A DNA stretch of 64,000 nucleotides from Lachnospiraceae bacterium. Lineage in GTDB: Bacteria; Bacillota; Clostridia; Lachnospirales; Lachnospiraceae. The stretch covers positions 22,628 through 86,627 of the forward strand of contig JALFLM010000129.1 of assembly GCA_022774705.1 (NCBI GenBank), in the 5' to 3' direction. Shown here piece by piece: positions 1-8,654 of the stretch. Numbering within the stretch: the first letter of the stretch is position 1; each line of letters starts with the position of its first letter. Position numbers and translations under genes: made by a program. The notes beneath the pieces are model-generated. The model was not told the origin of the DNA, searched no databases, and was given only the letters and a program-made list of their open reading frames with translations.

Positions 1-8
1 CATTTCGT

Positions 9-1799
9 ATGGAATCCAGGGTGACATTTAAAGACGAGGATGGGAAGCAGCATGTCTGCGATGTACAGGAAATTTATACGGTTCAGATTTCCAACGGATA
101 CCGGTATATGCTGAATTATGAGCGTACTGCCAATGAGGTACTAACGGCTGATTCTGTGGAGGATGACCAGATCTGTCTGGGAATCGTGGAGGATGACTCC
201 ATTCATGTAATGGACAGCAATGAAGGGATGTGTCAGGCATTTGTAATGAATGGTGAGCTGTGGCTGAACCGTAAGGACGAATCCGGCAGCAGTTCTCTCA
301 TAAGAGTATTCAGCTTTGCCCAGGAGAAACCGGATATCCGTGCTGATTACAAGGAGCATGATATCAAGCTGGTTTCTGTGGATGATAAGGGCAATGTGAC
401 ATTTATTCTGTACGGATATATGAACAGCGGTATACATGAAGGCGAAGTGGGCCTTGTATTTTACAGCTACAATGCCGGGAAAAACTGTCTGGAAGAGGTG
501 TTCTATCTTCCTTTTGACCGTTCCTATTCCATTTTAAAGGAAGAGATCGGGCAGCTTGCCTATGTGAATCAGCAGGGATTGTTCTACCTTATGCTGAACG
601 GCAGGATCTATGCTATTGATTTTGCCGGTAAGGAATATATGACCGTGGTGGAAAATGTTGCGGATGATGCGCTGGTTATCAATGGAGACAGCAGTGTGAT
701 CGCCTGGGTAGAGGAACAGAAGGAAGCCGGTTCTTCCCGGATACAGATTCTCTATCTGGAAGACGGGCATCAGAATACGGTTACGGCAGAGTCCGGCGAA
801 TATCTGCATGCGGTAGGGTTTGTGGATGAAGATCTGGTGGCAGGGAAGATCAGACAGTCGGATTATGATGCATATCACCGTTACACGGACTATCCGATGT
901 ATGCCCTTGAGGTGATCGATTCGGAAGGAAAGATTGCCGCAACCTATGAAAAAGATGGAATTCTGATTACTGATACAACAGTGGAAAACGGCAGTGTGCT
1001 TCTGAAACGTTCCACAATAAACGGGTCATCTCTCACTGCGACTTCCGATGATGCACTGATTGAGAATGTCAATCAGGTGACAGATGAGGAGGAACTGCTG
1101 GTTACCGGCCAGTCTGCAGACGGATACCGCCAGTGGTATCTGAAAGTGGATAACGGGAATTCCGGTGAAGATTTTATTAAAGTGGACCGGATTTCCGTCA
1201 GTGACAGCTCCTATCTGAAGATCAGTCTGAGCGGTATTGCCGAGGATGGTATGTATTTTGCATATTCCCGGGGAAAACTTCAGGCAATCTGTTCGACTAT
1301 TGCGGAAGCGGTGAATCTTGTCTACAATGATGTGGGCTACGTTACCGACAGCAGCGGACATTATGTGATGCGGCGGGGATACCGCGGTTACAGTATGCTG
1401 GGTGTTTCTTCATCAAAGACAGCGTCCTCCCGGAAAGAACGCAGATATGTCTGCATGCAGACCTTTGCGGCATATGAAGGCGGAACTTATGCGGAATCAT
1501 TTTCCGACATGGAAGAGGAGGGACTGACCGACGCGCAGATGCTGCAGAGAGGAATGAACGCCATTACCTATGATCTGACGGGATGTTCCCTCAGTCAGAT
1601 TGCCTACTATTATATTGGACATAACCATCCGATCTATGCCATGACTTCGGAAGGCGCCGTACTGATCACGGGAATCGGCAATGAAAATGTCTATATCTGG
1701 AATCCGGAGACCGGCAGTACTGCGGGAATGCCCATAGAATCGGCGGAATCCATGTTTGAAGCTGCCGGCAATGTATTTATCAGCTGTATGGAACCGTGA
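9..1799 (+). CDS. hypothetical protein, probably beta-propeller-like / extracytoplasmic; possibly 5'-truncated by the window edge
   Basis: Long ORF of 596 aa with many beta-strand-like repeats; begins 9 nt from window start so the true start may lie upstream. Confidence 0.7.
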   Translation: MESRVTFKDEDGKQHVCDVQEIYTVQISNGYRYMLNYERTANEVLTADSVEDDQICLGIVEDDSIHVMDSNEGMCQAFVMNGELWLNRKDESGSSSLIRVFSFAQEKPDIRADYKEHDIKLVSVDDKGNVTFILYGYMNSGIHEGEVGLVFYSYNAGKNCLEEVFYLPFDRSYSILKEEIGQLAYVNQQGLFYLMLNGRIYAIDFAGKEYMTVVENVADDALVINGDSSVIAWVEEQKEAGSSRIQILYLEDGHQNTVTAESGEYLHAVGFVDEDLVAGKIRQSDYDAYHRYTDYPMYALEVIDSEGKIAATYEKDGILITDTTVENGSVLLKRSTINGSSLTATSDDALIENVNQVTDEEELLVTGQSADGYRQWYLKVDNGNSGEDFIKVDRISVSDSSYLKISLSGIAEDGMYFAYSRGKLQAICSTIAEAVNLVYNDVGYVTDSSGHYVMRRGYRGYSMLGVSSSKTASSRKERRYVCMQTFAAYEGGTYAESFSDMEEEGLTDAQMLQRGMNAITYDLTGCSLSQIAYYYIGHNHPIYAMTSEGAVLITGIGNENVYIWNPETGSTAGMPIESAESMFEAAGNVFISCMEP

Positions 1800-1823
1800 C
1801 GCAGAATCCGGTATCTGGTGTGC

Positions 1824-1851
1824 TTGCATTATTTTAATCTTATGATATAAT
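1824..1851 (+). promoter_or_regulatory. sigma70-type promoter upstream of murA
   Basis: TTGCAT (1824-1829) - 16 nt - TATAAT (1846-1851). Confidence 0.55.
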
Positions 1852-1966
1852 ATTGTCGAGATATTGTGCAGAACACGGCAGTTTATCTTTAAATAACGAG
1901 AGAGAATGAAAAAAAGGCTTTGCGGATCCGTCTATCGGAGTCAGTTGAAGTATATAGAGGTGTGAT

Positions 1967-3301
1967 ATGTTGCAGTTTTTAATGAAAGGCGGTACACCGC
2001 TTAAAGGTGAGGTAAACATCGGCGGTGCAAAGAATGCAGCATTAGGAATTCTGGCAGCAGCCATTATGACTGATGAACCTGTCGTATTGGAGAATCTTCC
2101 CGACGTGAGTGATATTAATGTTATGCTGAAGGCAATCAGTGATATTGGAGCACAGGTGGACCGCCTGGATCGTCATACGGTCCGTATTACGGCGGGCAGT
2201 ATCCATACACAGAAAGTTTTATTTGATTATGTAAGAAAGATCAGAGCTTCCTATTATCTGATCGGGGCTCTGCTTGGCAAGTATAAGACTGCAGAGGTTG
2301 CTCTCCCCGGCGGATGTGCCATCGGGGCACGGCCCATTGATCAGCATCTGAAAGGTTTTCATGCGCTGGGAGCCAGAACAGAGATTACCAATGAAGGTGC
2401 GCTGCATGCGGAAGCCGACGCGCTGGTGGGGCGCCACATTTTCATGGATGTGGTATCTGTGGGTGCCACGATTAACGTTATGCTGGCAGCTGTACTGGCA
2501 GAAGGCAGAACCGTGATCGAAAGCGCAGCCAAGGAACCCCATGTGGTTGATGTGGCCAATCTGTTAAACTGTATGGGCGCCCGGATCAAAGGTGCAGGTA
2601 CGGATGTGATTCGTATCCATGGAGTAGAAAAGCTTCATGGAACCACATATCCGATTGTACCGGACCAGATTGAAGCCGGTACATTTATGATGGCGGCAGC
2701 AGCTACCAACGGAGATGTTATGATCCGCAATGTGATTCCGAAGCATCTGGAGGTAATCAGCGCAAAACTTCTGGAGATGGGATGTACGATACAGGAATTT
2801 GACGATGCGGTACGTGTCTGCGGGAATCCCGATAAGATGTATACCAATGTCAAGACAAGCCCTTATCCCGGCTTTCCCACGGATATGCAGCCTCAGATCG
2901 CCACGGTACTGGCTCTGGCCAACGGAACCAGCATGATCACGGAAAGCATTTTCGAAAAGCGTTTTGCCTATGTGGAGGAGCTGAACCGCATGGGCGCCGA
3001 CATCACTGTCTGTGAGAAAGGTGATGTAGCCACCATCAATGGGGTGAAAGGTCTGAAAGGGGCTGATGTAACGGCACCTGACCTGAGAGCCGGAGCGGCG
3101 CTGGTGATCGCGGGCCTCTGTGCGGAAGGTTATACCTCCGTATCCGATATCAAGTATGTTCTTCGCGGATATGAAGATTTTGATGTGAAGATGCAGAAGC
3201 TGGGAGCGCAGATCATAACGGTTTCCGATGAAAAGGAAGCGGAGGAATTTATCCGCAGAACAGGTGGTATGGAACCCCTTGAACCGGCAAAAGAGGCCTG
3301 A
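1967..3301 (+). CDS. murA: UDP-N-acetylglucosamine 1-carboxyvinyltransferase
   Basis: MurA/EPSP-synthase-like sequence: GGAKNAALGILAAA, PGGCAIGARPIDQH, PGFPTDMQPQ, RAGAALVIAGL. Confidence 0.96.
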   Translation: MLQFLMKGGTPLKGEVNIGGAKNAALGILAAAIMTDEPVVLENLPDVSDINVMLKAISDIGAQVDRLDRHTVRITAGSIHTQKVLFDYVRKIRASYYLIGALLGKYKTAEVALPGGCAIGARPIDQHLKGFHALGARTEITNEGALHAEADALVGRHIFMDVVSVGATINVMLAAVLAEGRTVIESAAKEPHVVDVANLLNCMGARIKGAGTDVIRIHGVEKLHGTTYPIVPDQIEAGTFMMAAAATNGDVMIRNVIPKHLEVISAKLLEMGCTIQEFDDAVRVCGNPDKMYTNVKTSPYPGFPTDMQPQIATVLALANGTSMITESIFEKRFAYVEELNRMGADITVCEKGDVATINGVKGLKGADVTAPDLRAGAALVIAGLCAEGYTSVSDIKYVLRGYEDFDVKMQKLGAQIITVSDEKEAEEFIRRTGGMEPLEPAKEA

Positions 3302-3460
3302 ATCGGCTGCCTTTGAGAATTCCTGCAAAGAATATCGGAAAACTTACCAAAATAGCTTGCATATAGTCTCTTTTTGCAGTATACTGGCACTGTTGTATAT
3401 AATTTCATAAGGCTATCGGTTCTATGCAACAGTTGATTATGACAATTTTATATTAATTTT

Positions 3461-3560
3461 CTCTTATTCAGAGTGATGGAGATGTAAGGATCTGTGAAGT
3501 CACGGCAACCCCGGATACCGGAAGGTGCCAGCCTGAGCGAGTAATATCGAACAATAAGAG
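3461..3560 (+). promoter_or_regulatory. SAM-I (S-box) riboswitch aptamer upstream of metK
   Basis: P1 CTCTTATT...AATAAGAG; core AGAGTGATGGAG, GAAGTCACGGCAACC, AAGGTGCCAGCCTGAGCGAG as in the S-box consensus. Confidence 0.93.
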
Positions 3561-3574
3561 GGATTTGATCATTA

Positions 3575-3602
3575 ACCATCGAGTCCTTCGGTGGTTTTTT
3601 TA
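3575..3602 (+). terminator. intrinsic terminator of the SAM-I riboswitch expression platform
   Basis: ACCATCGA gtcc TTCGGTGGT hairpin followed by TTTTTTT. Confidence 0.85.
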
Positions 3603-3648
3603 TACCCGTTCAGCCAAATGAGCAGTTTCCGAAGGAGACTGCGAATGC

Positions 3649-3710
3649 ATGACTGAACAGGTATATGACTGAACAGGTATATGCATGGACAGGTATGTAC
3701 CTGAACACAG
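3649..3710 (+). repeat. 16-bp tandem repeat (2 perfect plus about 2 degenerate units) between the riboswitch terminator and metK
   Basis: ATGACTGAACAGGTAT at 3649-3664 and 3665-3680; ATGCATGGACAGGTAT 3681-3696; GTACCTGAACACAG 3697-3710. Confidence 0.8.
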
Positions 3711-3764
3711 TAAATTTGCAGCACAGGATTTATTTTTAGAAAGATTTTAGAAAGAGGGATTTTA

Positions 3765-4955
3765 ATGGAAAGACGTTTATTTACCTCCGAGTCCGTTACA
3801 GAAGGACATCCGGATAAGATGTGCGATCAGATTTCCGATGCGATTCTGGACGCATTGCTGGAACAGGACCCCATGAGCCGTGTAGCATGCGAAACATGCA
3901 CTACCACCGGTCTCGTTATGGTTATGGGAGAAGTAACAACAAAAGCATATGTGGATATTCCGAAAATCGTTCGCGATACCGTTACGGAAATCGGCTATAC
4001 CCGTGCAAAATACGGTTTTGACGCAAGCACCTGCGGTGTTATCACCACACTGGACGAGCAGTCACCGGATATCGCCATGGGTGTTGATAAGGCGCTGGAA
4101 GCAAAAGAAAATACCATGAGCGACGAAGAAATCGAAGCAATCGGTGCAGGCGATCAGGGTATGATGTTCGGTTTTGCAACCAATGAAACGGAAGAATACA
4201 TGCCTTATCCGATTGCTCTGGCTCACAAGCTGGCGCGCCGCCTGACAGAAGTCCGTAAAAACGGTACTCTTCCCTATCTGAGACCTGACGGAAAGACTCA
4301 GGTTACCGTGGAATACGATGAAAACGACAAACCGGTCCGTCTCGATGCGGTCGTACTGTCCACACAGCACGACGAGCAGGTTGCACAGGAGCAGATTCAT
4401 GCCGATATTAAGAAGTATGTATTTGATGAAATCCTGCCTGCTCATATGGTGGATGAGAATACGAAGTTCTTTATCAATCCCACAGGCCGCTTTGTAATCG
4501 GCGGACCTCAGGGTGACAGCGGTCTGACAGGCCGTAAGATCATTGTTGACACCTACGGCGGATATGCACGCCACGGCGGCGGCGCATTCTCCGGCAAAGA
4601 CTGCACAAAGGTTGACCGTTCCGCAGCCTACGCAGCACGTTACGTGGCAAAAAATATCGTAGCAGCAGGACTGGCAGATAAATGCGAAATCCAGTTATCC
4701 TACGCCATCGGCGTAGCAAGACCTACCTCAATCATGGTGGACACTTACGGAACAGGAAGACTCTGCAATGAAAGACTGGTGGAGATCATTCGTGAAAACT
4801 TTGACCTGCGCCCTGCAGGCATCATCAAAATGCTGGATCTGAGACGCCCCATCTACAAACAGACAGCAGCCTACGGACACTTCGGCCGCAATGATCTGGA
4901 CCTCAGCTGGGAAAAAACAGACAAAGCAGAAGCACTGAGAAAGTATCTGAAGTAA
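3765..4955 (+). CDS. metK: S-adenosylmethionine synthetase
   Basis: [52 protein letters not shown]. Confidence 0.98.
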   Translation: MERRLFTSESVTEGHPDKMCDQISDAILDALLEQDPMSRVACETCTTTGLVMVMGEVTTKAYVDIPKIVRDTVTEIGYTRAKYGFDASTCGVITTLDEQSPDIAMGVDKALEAKENTMSDEEIEAIGAGDQGMMFGFATNETEEYMPYPIALAHKLARRLTEVRKNGTLPYLRPDGKTQVTVEYDENDKPVRLDAVVLSTQHDEQVAQEQIHADIKKYVFDEILPAHMVDENTKFFINPTGRFVIGGPQGDSGLTGRKIIVDTYGGYARHGGGAFSGKDCTKVDRSAAYAARYVAKNIVAAGLADKCEIQLSYAIGVARPTSIMVDTYGTGRLCNERLVEIIRENFDLRPAGIIKMLDLRRPIYKQTAAYGHFGRNDLDLSWEKTDKAEALRKYLK

Positions 4956-4996
4956 TACGGTTCAGGATTCCGGACAGAAGGTATTATTAAATTGAC

Positions 4997-5167
4997 GCCC
5001 GGGCAGTTTACAGGAGGTTCGGGCAGGTGGAATAACATAGATTAACGCGAGGAGGAGTGATACGAGGTCTCTCCGGGAACTGAAAATGTTCCCTATGAGA
5101 CCTGCATCGCTCCTCCTCGCTGACATTCACCGGCCCACCTGCCGTAAAATCATATGACTGCCCGGGC
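4997..5167. repeat. large nested inverted repeat / rod-like structured element
   Basis: Stacked complementary arms: 4997-5006/5158-5167, 5020-5030/5135-5144, 5047-5061/5106-5120, 5065-5071/5097-5103, 5075-5080/5088-5093. Confidence 0.85.
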
Positions 5168-5367
5168 TGGGTATTGAACAACCCTATCTGTCAGAAACAC
5201 TGAACTGCATACGGGGGAAGCAGACATAAGGTAGGAGTCCTGAACGTTATCGCAACCGAAGCAAAGTGAGGCATACCATATATGTGTTTCTTCTGAACCT
5301 CAAAAACTATGGTAAATTCTCTTTAATTGTGGTATGATATCTGCAGCGGTTTGCGAGTGATTTTACA

Positions 5368-5411
5368 GGCTGTCGCAGAAAAGAGAGGCTTTTATTGTGG
5401 CAGTCCTTTTT
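5368..5411 (+). terminator. putative terminator/attenuator immediately before the glucokinase RBS
   Basis: GGCTGTCGCA ... TGTGGCAGTCC stem with wobbles followed by TTTTTATTT. Confidence 0.45.
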
Positions 5412-5428
5412 ATTTAAGGAGGTAACAT

Positions 5429-6361
5429 ATGAAAAAGTGTGTTGGCGTTGACCTTGGCGGTACGACGGTTAAGATGGGAATTCTGGGAGAAGACGGCACA
5501 ATTTTTGAGAAATGGGAGATTCCCACACGTAAAGAGGATAATGGAAAGTATATCCTGGGTGATATTGCTGCTTCTGCTAAGGAACATCTGGCTGCGGCCG
5601 GTATTGCTGACGAGGATTTTGTGGGTGTTGGAATCGGTGTCCCCGGACCGGTTCGGAGCAATGGCTATGTGGAAGTCTGCGTGAATCTGGGATGGAAGGA
5701 TATCAATCCTGCGGCTGAGCTGAGCAGTCTGCTGGGCGGTGTTCCCGTAAAGGCCGGCAACGATGCCAATGTGGCTGCTCTTGGTGAGCAGTGGATGGGC
5801 TCCGGTAAAGGACATGACTCCCTGATGTTCTTTACGCTGGGCACCGGTGTTGGCGGCGGTCTGATCATCGATGGAAAAATTGTGGCAGGCAGCAAGGGTA
5901 TGGGCGCCGAGGTCGGCCATCTGACAGTGAATCCCCATGAGAAGGATTGCTGCAACTGCGGTAATCACGGCTGTCTGGAGCAGTATGCATCCGCTACCGG
6001 TATTGTTAAGGAGATGAAGCGGACTTTGGCGGCTGAGGAAGACAGCTGTGTACTGTGCGGACGCGATTTTTCATGCAAGGATGTGCTGGATGCAGCTAAG
6101 AGCGGTGATGTACTGGCTGTAAAGACCGTGAAAAGATGTATGAATTATCTGGCCATGGCCATGTCATGGGTAACCTACGTGGCGGATCCTGAGGTTTTTG
6201 TTATTGGCGGCGGTGTGTCAAAAGCAGGCGACTATCTGGTAACGATGCTGAAAGACCGTTACAATGAGCTGACCCCCCTCAGCAGTAAGAAAGCCGATAT
6301 TTTCATTGCAAGTCTGTCCAACGATGCCGGTATGTACGGAGCAGCAAAGCTGGTACTGTAG
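5429..6361 (+). CDS. glk: ROK-family glucokinase
   Basis: VDLGGTTVKMGI, GIGVPGPV, TLGTGVGGGLI, CNCGNHGCLEQYAS ROK signature with Cys zinc motif. Confidence 0.93.
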   Translation: MKKCVGVDLGGTTVKMGILGEDGTIFEKWEIPTRKEDNGKYILGDIAASAKEHLAAAGIADEDFVGVGIGVPGPVRSNGYVEVCVNLGWKDINPAAELSSLLGGVPVKAGNDANVAALGEQWMGSGKGHDSLMFFTLGTGVGGGLIIDGKIVAGSKGMGAEVGHLTVNPHEKDCCNCGNHGCLEQYASATGIVKEMKRTLAAEEDSCVLCGRDFSCKDVLDAAKSGDVLAVKTVKRCMNYLAMAMSWVTYVADPEVFVIGGGVSKAGDYLVTMLKDRYNELTPLSSKKADIFIASLSNDAGMYGAAKLVL

Positions 6362-6362
6362 C

Positions 6363-7271
6363 ATGCAGACAGAGGAGGAATCGATATTCATATGGGAAGA
6401 GGTACAGGACGGTGCCGTAATCAGGGGCTGTACCTGTTCTCTTCGCATACTGACCGTTCCCGGGCGAATTGCCGGTCTGCCGGTTGTGCAGATCGGCGAT
6501 TATGCGTTTCAGGGAATGAATGAGCTCTGTGAGGCACATCTGCCGGAGTCACTGCAGTTTCTGGGGGACCATGTGTTTTTCAACTGTACCGGTTTGAAAA
6601 GGCTGACAGCATATGATGCCCTGACTCATGTGGGAGACGGTGCTTTTAAAAACTGTGACCGTCTGTCGGAAATTGAACTGTCTGTCAGGCAGGGACATAC
6701 CTCGACGCTGCGTCTGCTGATTTCCGATGTCATGCAGGATGTACGTGCAGACATTATTTATGAAGCAGAAGGAGAGGAGCCTGTCCGGTCACGTCTCATG
6801 TTTCCGGCATTTTATTTCGATTATATCGAGAATTATCCGGCACGTATTTTTGAAGAAGTGATATACGGTTCGGGGCAGGCCTACAGGCAGTGCTTCCGGG
6901 GCGGCGATGTGGATTACGAAGCCTATGACCGGTTGTTTGAACGTTCTGCCAGAGAGGATACGCCCCAGGCGGTGCTGGGACATGCGGTGGGTCGTCTTTC
7001 CTGTCCTTACAGACTTTCGGACGGGCGCAGAGAGGTCTACCGGGAATGGATATCTTCCCATGGACCGGAGTTCCTGAAGGAATGCATCAGTAAGGATGCA
7101 CCGGAAGATCTGGAGCGGATGCTGGAACTGGATCTTTACGATGAGGAACAGACCGGACAGCTGATTTCTCTGGCACTTCGGGAGAAGAAGCCGGAATTCA
7201 TCAGTCTGCTGATGGCTTATCAGGGACGCAGGTTTGCAGGCGGCAGGAAACGGAAAAAATATGTATTATAG
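6363..7271 (+). CDS. BspA-type leucine-rich repeat (LRR_5) protein, no evident signal peptide
   Basis: VPGRIAGLPVVQIGDYAFQGMNELCEAHLPESLQFLGDHVFFNCTGLKRL...VGDGAFKNCDRLSEIEL repeats; in-frame ATG at 6363. Confidence 0.8.
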   Translation: MQTEEESIFIWEEVQDGAVIRGCTCSLRILTVPGRIAGLPVVQIGDYAFQGMNELCEAHLPESLQFLGDHVFFNCTGLKRLTAYDALTHVGDGAFKNCDRLSEIELSVRQGHTSTLRLLISDVMQDVRADIIYEAEGEEPVRSRLMFPAFYFDYIENYPARIFEEVIYGSGQAYRQCFRGGDVDYEAYDRLFERSAREDTPQAVLGHAVGRLSCPYRLSDGRREVYREWISSHGPEFLKECISKDAPEDLERMLELDLYDEEQTGQLISLALREKKPEFISLLMAYQGRRFAGGRKRKKYVL

Positions 7272-7283
7272 GAGGAGCCGGAT

Positions 7284-8654
7284 ATGGCAGTGAATCCCGG
7301 AGAACTGGGAAGGAAGATCCTGCTTGCTTCCCGTAATGAACTGTATCTGTCCATGCGGTATATGGACCTGGCGTTTTCTGCTTTTCGATATGAGCGCAAT
7401 GACGGCAACGGATATGCGGGAACTGACGGAGAGACAATTTTTTATCATCCGCTGTTTCTTGCGGGTCTGTATGAGAAGGATCGTTTTCTTGTGAACCGTC
7501 TGTATCTGCATATGGTGCTGCACTGCATTTTCCGACATCTCTGGAAGAGGAACGGACGGGAGATACGTTACTGGAATCTGGCCTGCGATATTGTGGTGGA
7601 GTCGATCATCGACAATCTGAATATCAGAGCGGTGAAGATGAGGACACCGGGCAGGCGCTTGTATATTTACGAAGAACTTCACAAGAAGCAGAAGGTATTT
7701 ACGGCGGAGCGGACGTATCAGTATCTGCTCCGGTTTGATCCGGAAGACCGCATGCTGTCCAGATTGGAGAGCGAGTTTCTGGTGGACGACCATAATTACT
7801 GGTACCGTGAAAAAGATAGGAAAAAACGGCAGCAGCAGCAGAATAAATGGGAGGACATCAGTAATAAAACCCAGACGGAGATGGAAACCTTCGGACGGGA
7901 GGCGGGAAAAGATGCAGGCAATCTGTTTGAAACGGTGAAAACCGAAAACAGGGAACGGTATCAGTACCGCGAATTTCTGAAGCGTTTTGCTGTACTCAGA
8001 GAAGAAGTGCAGATCGACGCGGATTCATTTGATTATGTATTTTACACCTACGGACTGGAGCTTTACGGCAATATGCCGCTGATTGAGCCTCAGGAGTTCA
8101 AAGAGGTGAAAAAGATAGAACAGTTTGTCATTGCTATTGACACATCCATGTCGTGCAAGGGAGAACTGGTGCGCAGCTTTCTGTCGGAGACCTGCGCCAT
8201 TCTGCGAAACAGTGAGAATTTTTTTCGTCAGATGGAGATTCATCTGATTCAGTGCGATGCCAGGATCCAGAAGGATGATGTGGTGCACAACGAAAATGAA
8301 CTGGAGCAGTATGTGGCGGGGCTTACCATACAGGGCGGCGGCGGCACCGATTTCCGGCCGGTATTTGAATACGTGGCAGGGCTCCGGGAAAAAGGCGAAC
8401 TGGCAGATTTAAAGGGACTTATATATTTTACAGATGGTCAGGGCACGTATCCAAAAAGAAGTCCGGGGTATGATACTGCATTTGTATTTATGCGCGAAGC
8501 GGACGAAAGTGATGTGAAGGTTCCCATGTGGGCTTTGAAGCTGGTTGTGGAACCGGATGAATTTGAAAAAGATGCCGGCAGGGAAAAAGAGCGGTCTGCG
8601 GCTTCCTGCGGCGGCATTTATCAGGATGGCGGAGGTGACAGCAATGCATATTAA
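7284..8654 (+). CDS. DUF2201-like putative metallopeptidase domain fused to a VWA-type MIDAS domain
   Basis: LYLHMVLHCIFRHLW ... WNLACDIVVE N-terminal region; C-terminal FVIAIDTSMSCKGE, GGGGTDF, YFTDGQGTYP VWA motifs. Confidence 0.83.
   Translation: MAVNPGELGRKILLASRNELYLSMRYMDLAFSAFRYERNDGNGYAGTDGETIFYHPLFLAGLYEKDRFLVNRLYLHMVLHCIFRHLWKRNGREIRYWNLACDIVVESIIDNLNIRAVKMRTPGRRLYIYEELHKKQKVFTAERTYQYLLRFDPEDRMLSRLESEFLVDDHNYWYREKDRKKRQQQQNKWEDISNKTQTEMETFGREAGKDAGNLFETVKTENRERYQYREFLKRFAVLREEVQIDADSFDYVFYTYGLELYGNMPLIEPQEFKEVKKIEQFVIAIDTSMSCKGELVRSFLSETCAILRNSENFFRQMEIHLIQCDARIQKDDVVHNENELEQYVAGLTIQGGGGTDFRPVFEYVAGLREKGELADLKGLIYFTDGQGTYPKRSPGYDTAFVFMREADESDVKVPMWALKLVVEPDEFEKDAGREKERSAASCGGIYQDGGGDSNAY

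Noticed and set aside
4062-4574. Long antisense ORFs opposite metK, murA, malQ (10320-11930), rpoB, rpoC, glyA, spoIIR and others
   Set aside because: Coding strand clearly identified by protein family motifs; the antisense translations are low-complexity His/Ile/Cys-rich and lack SD or recognizable domains
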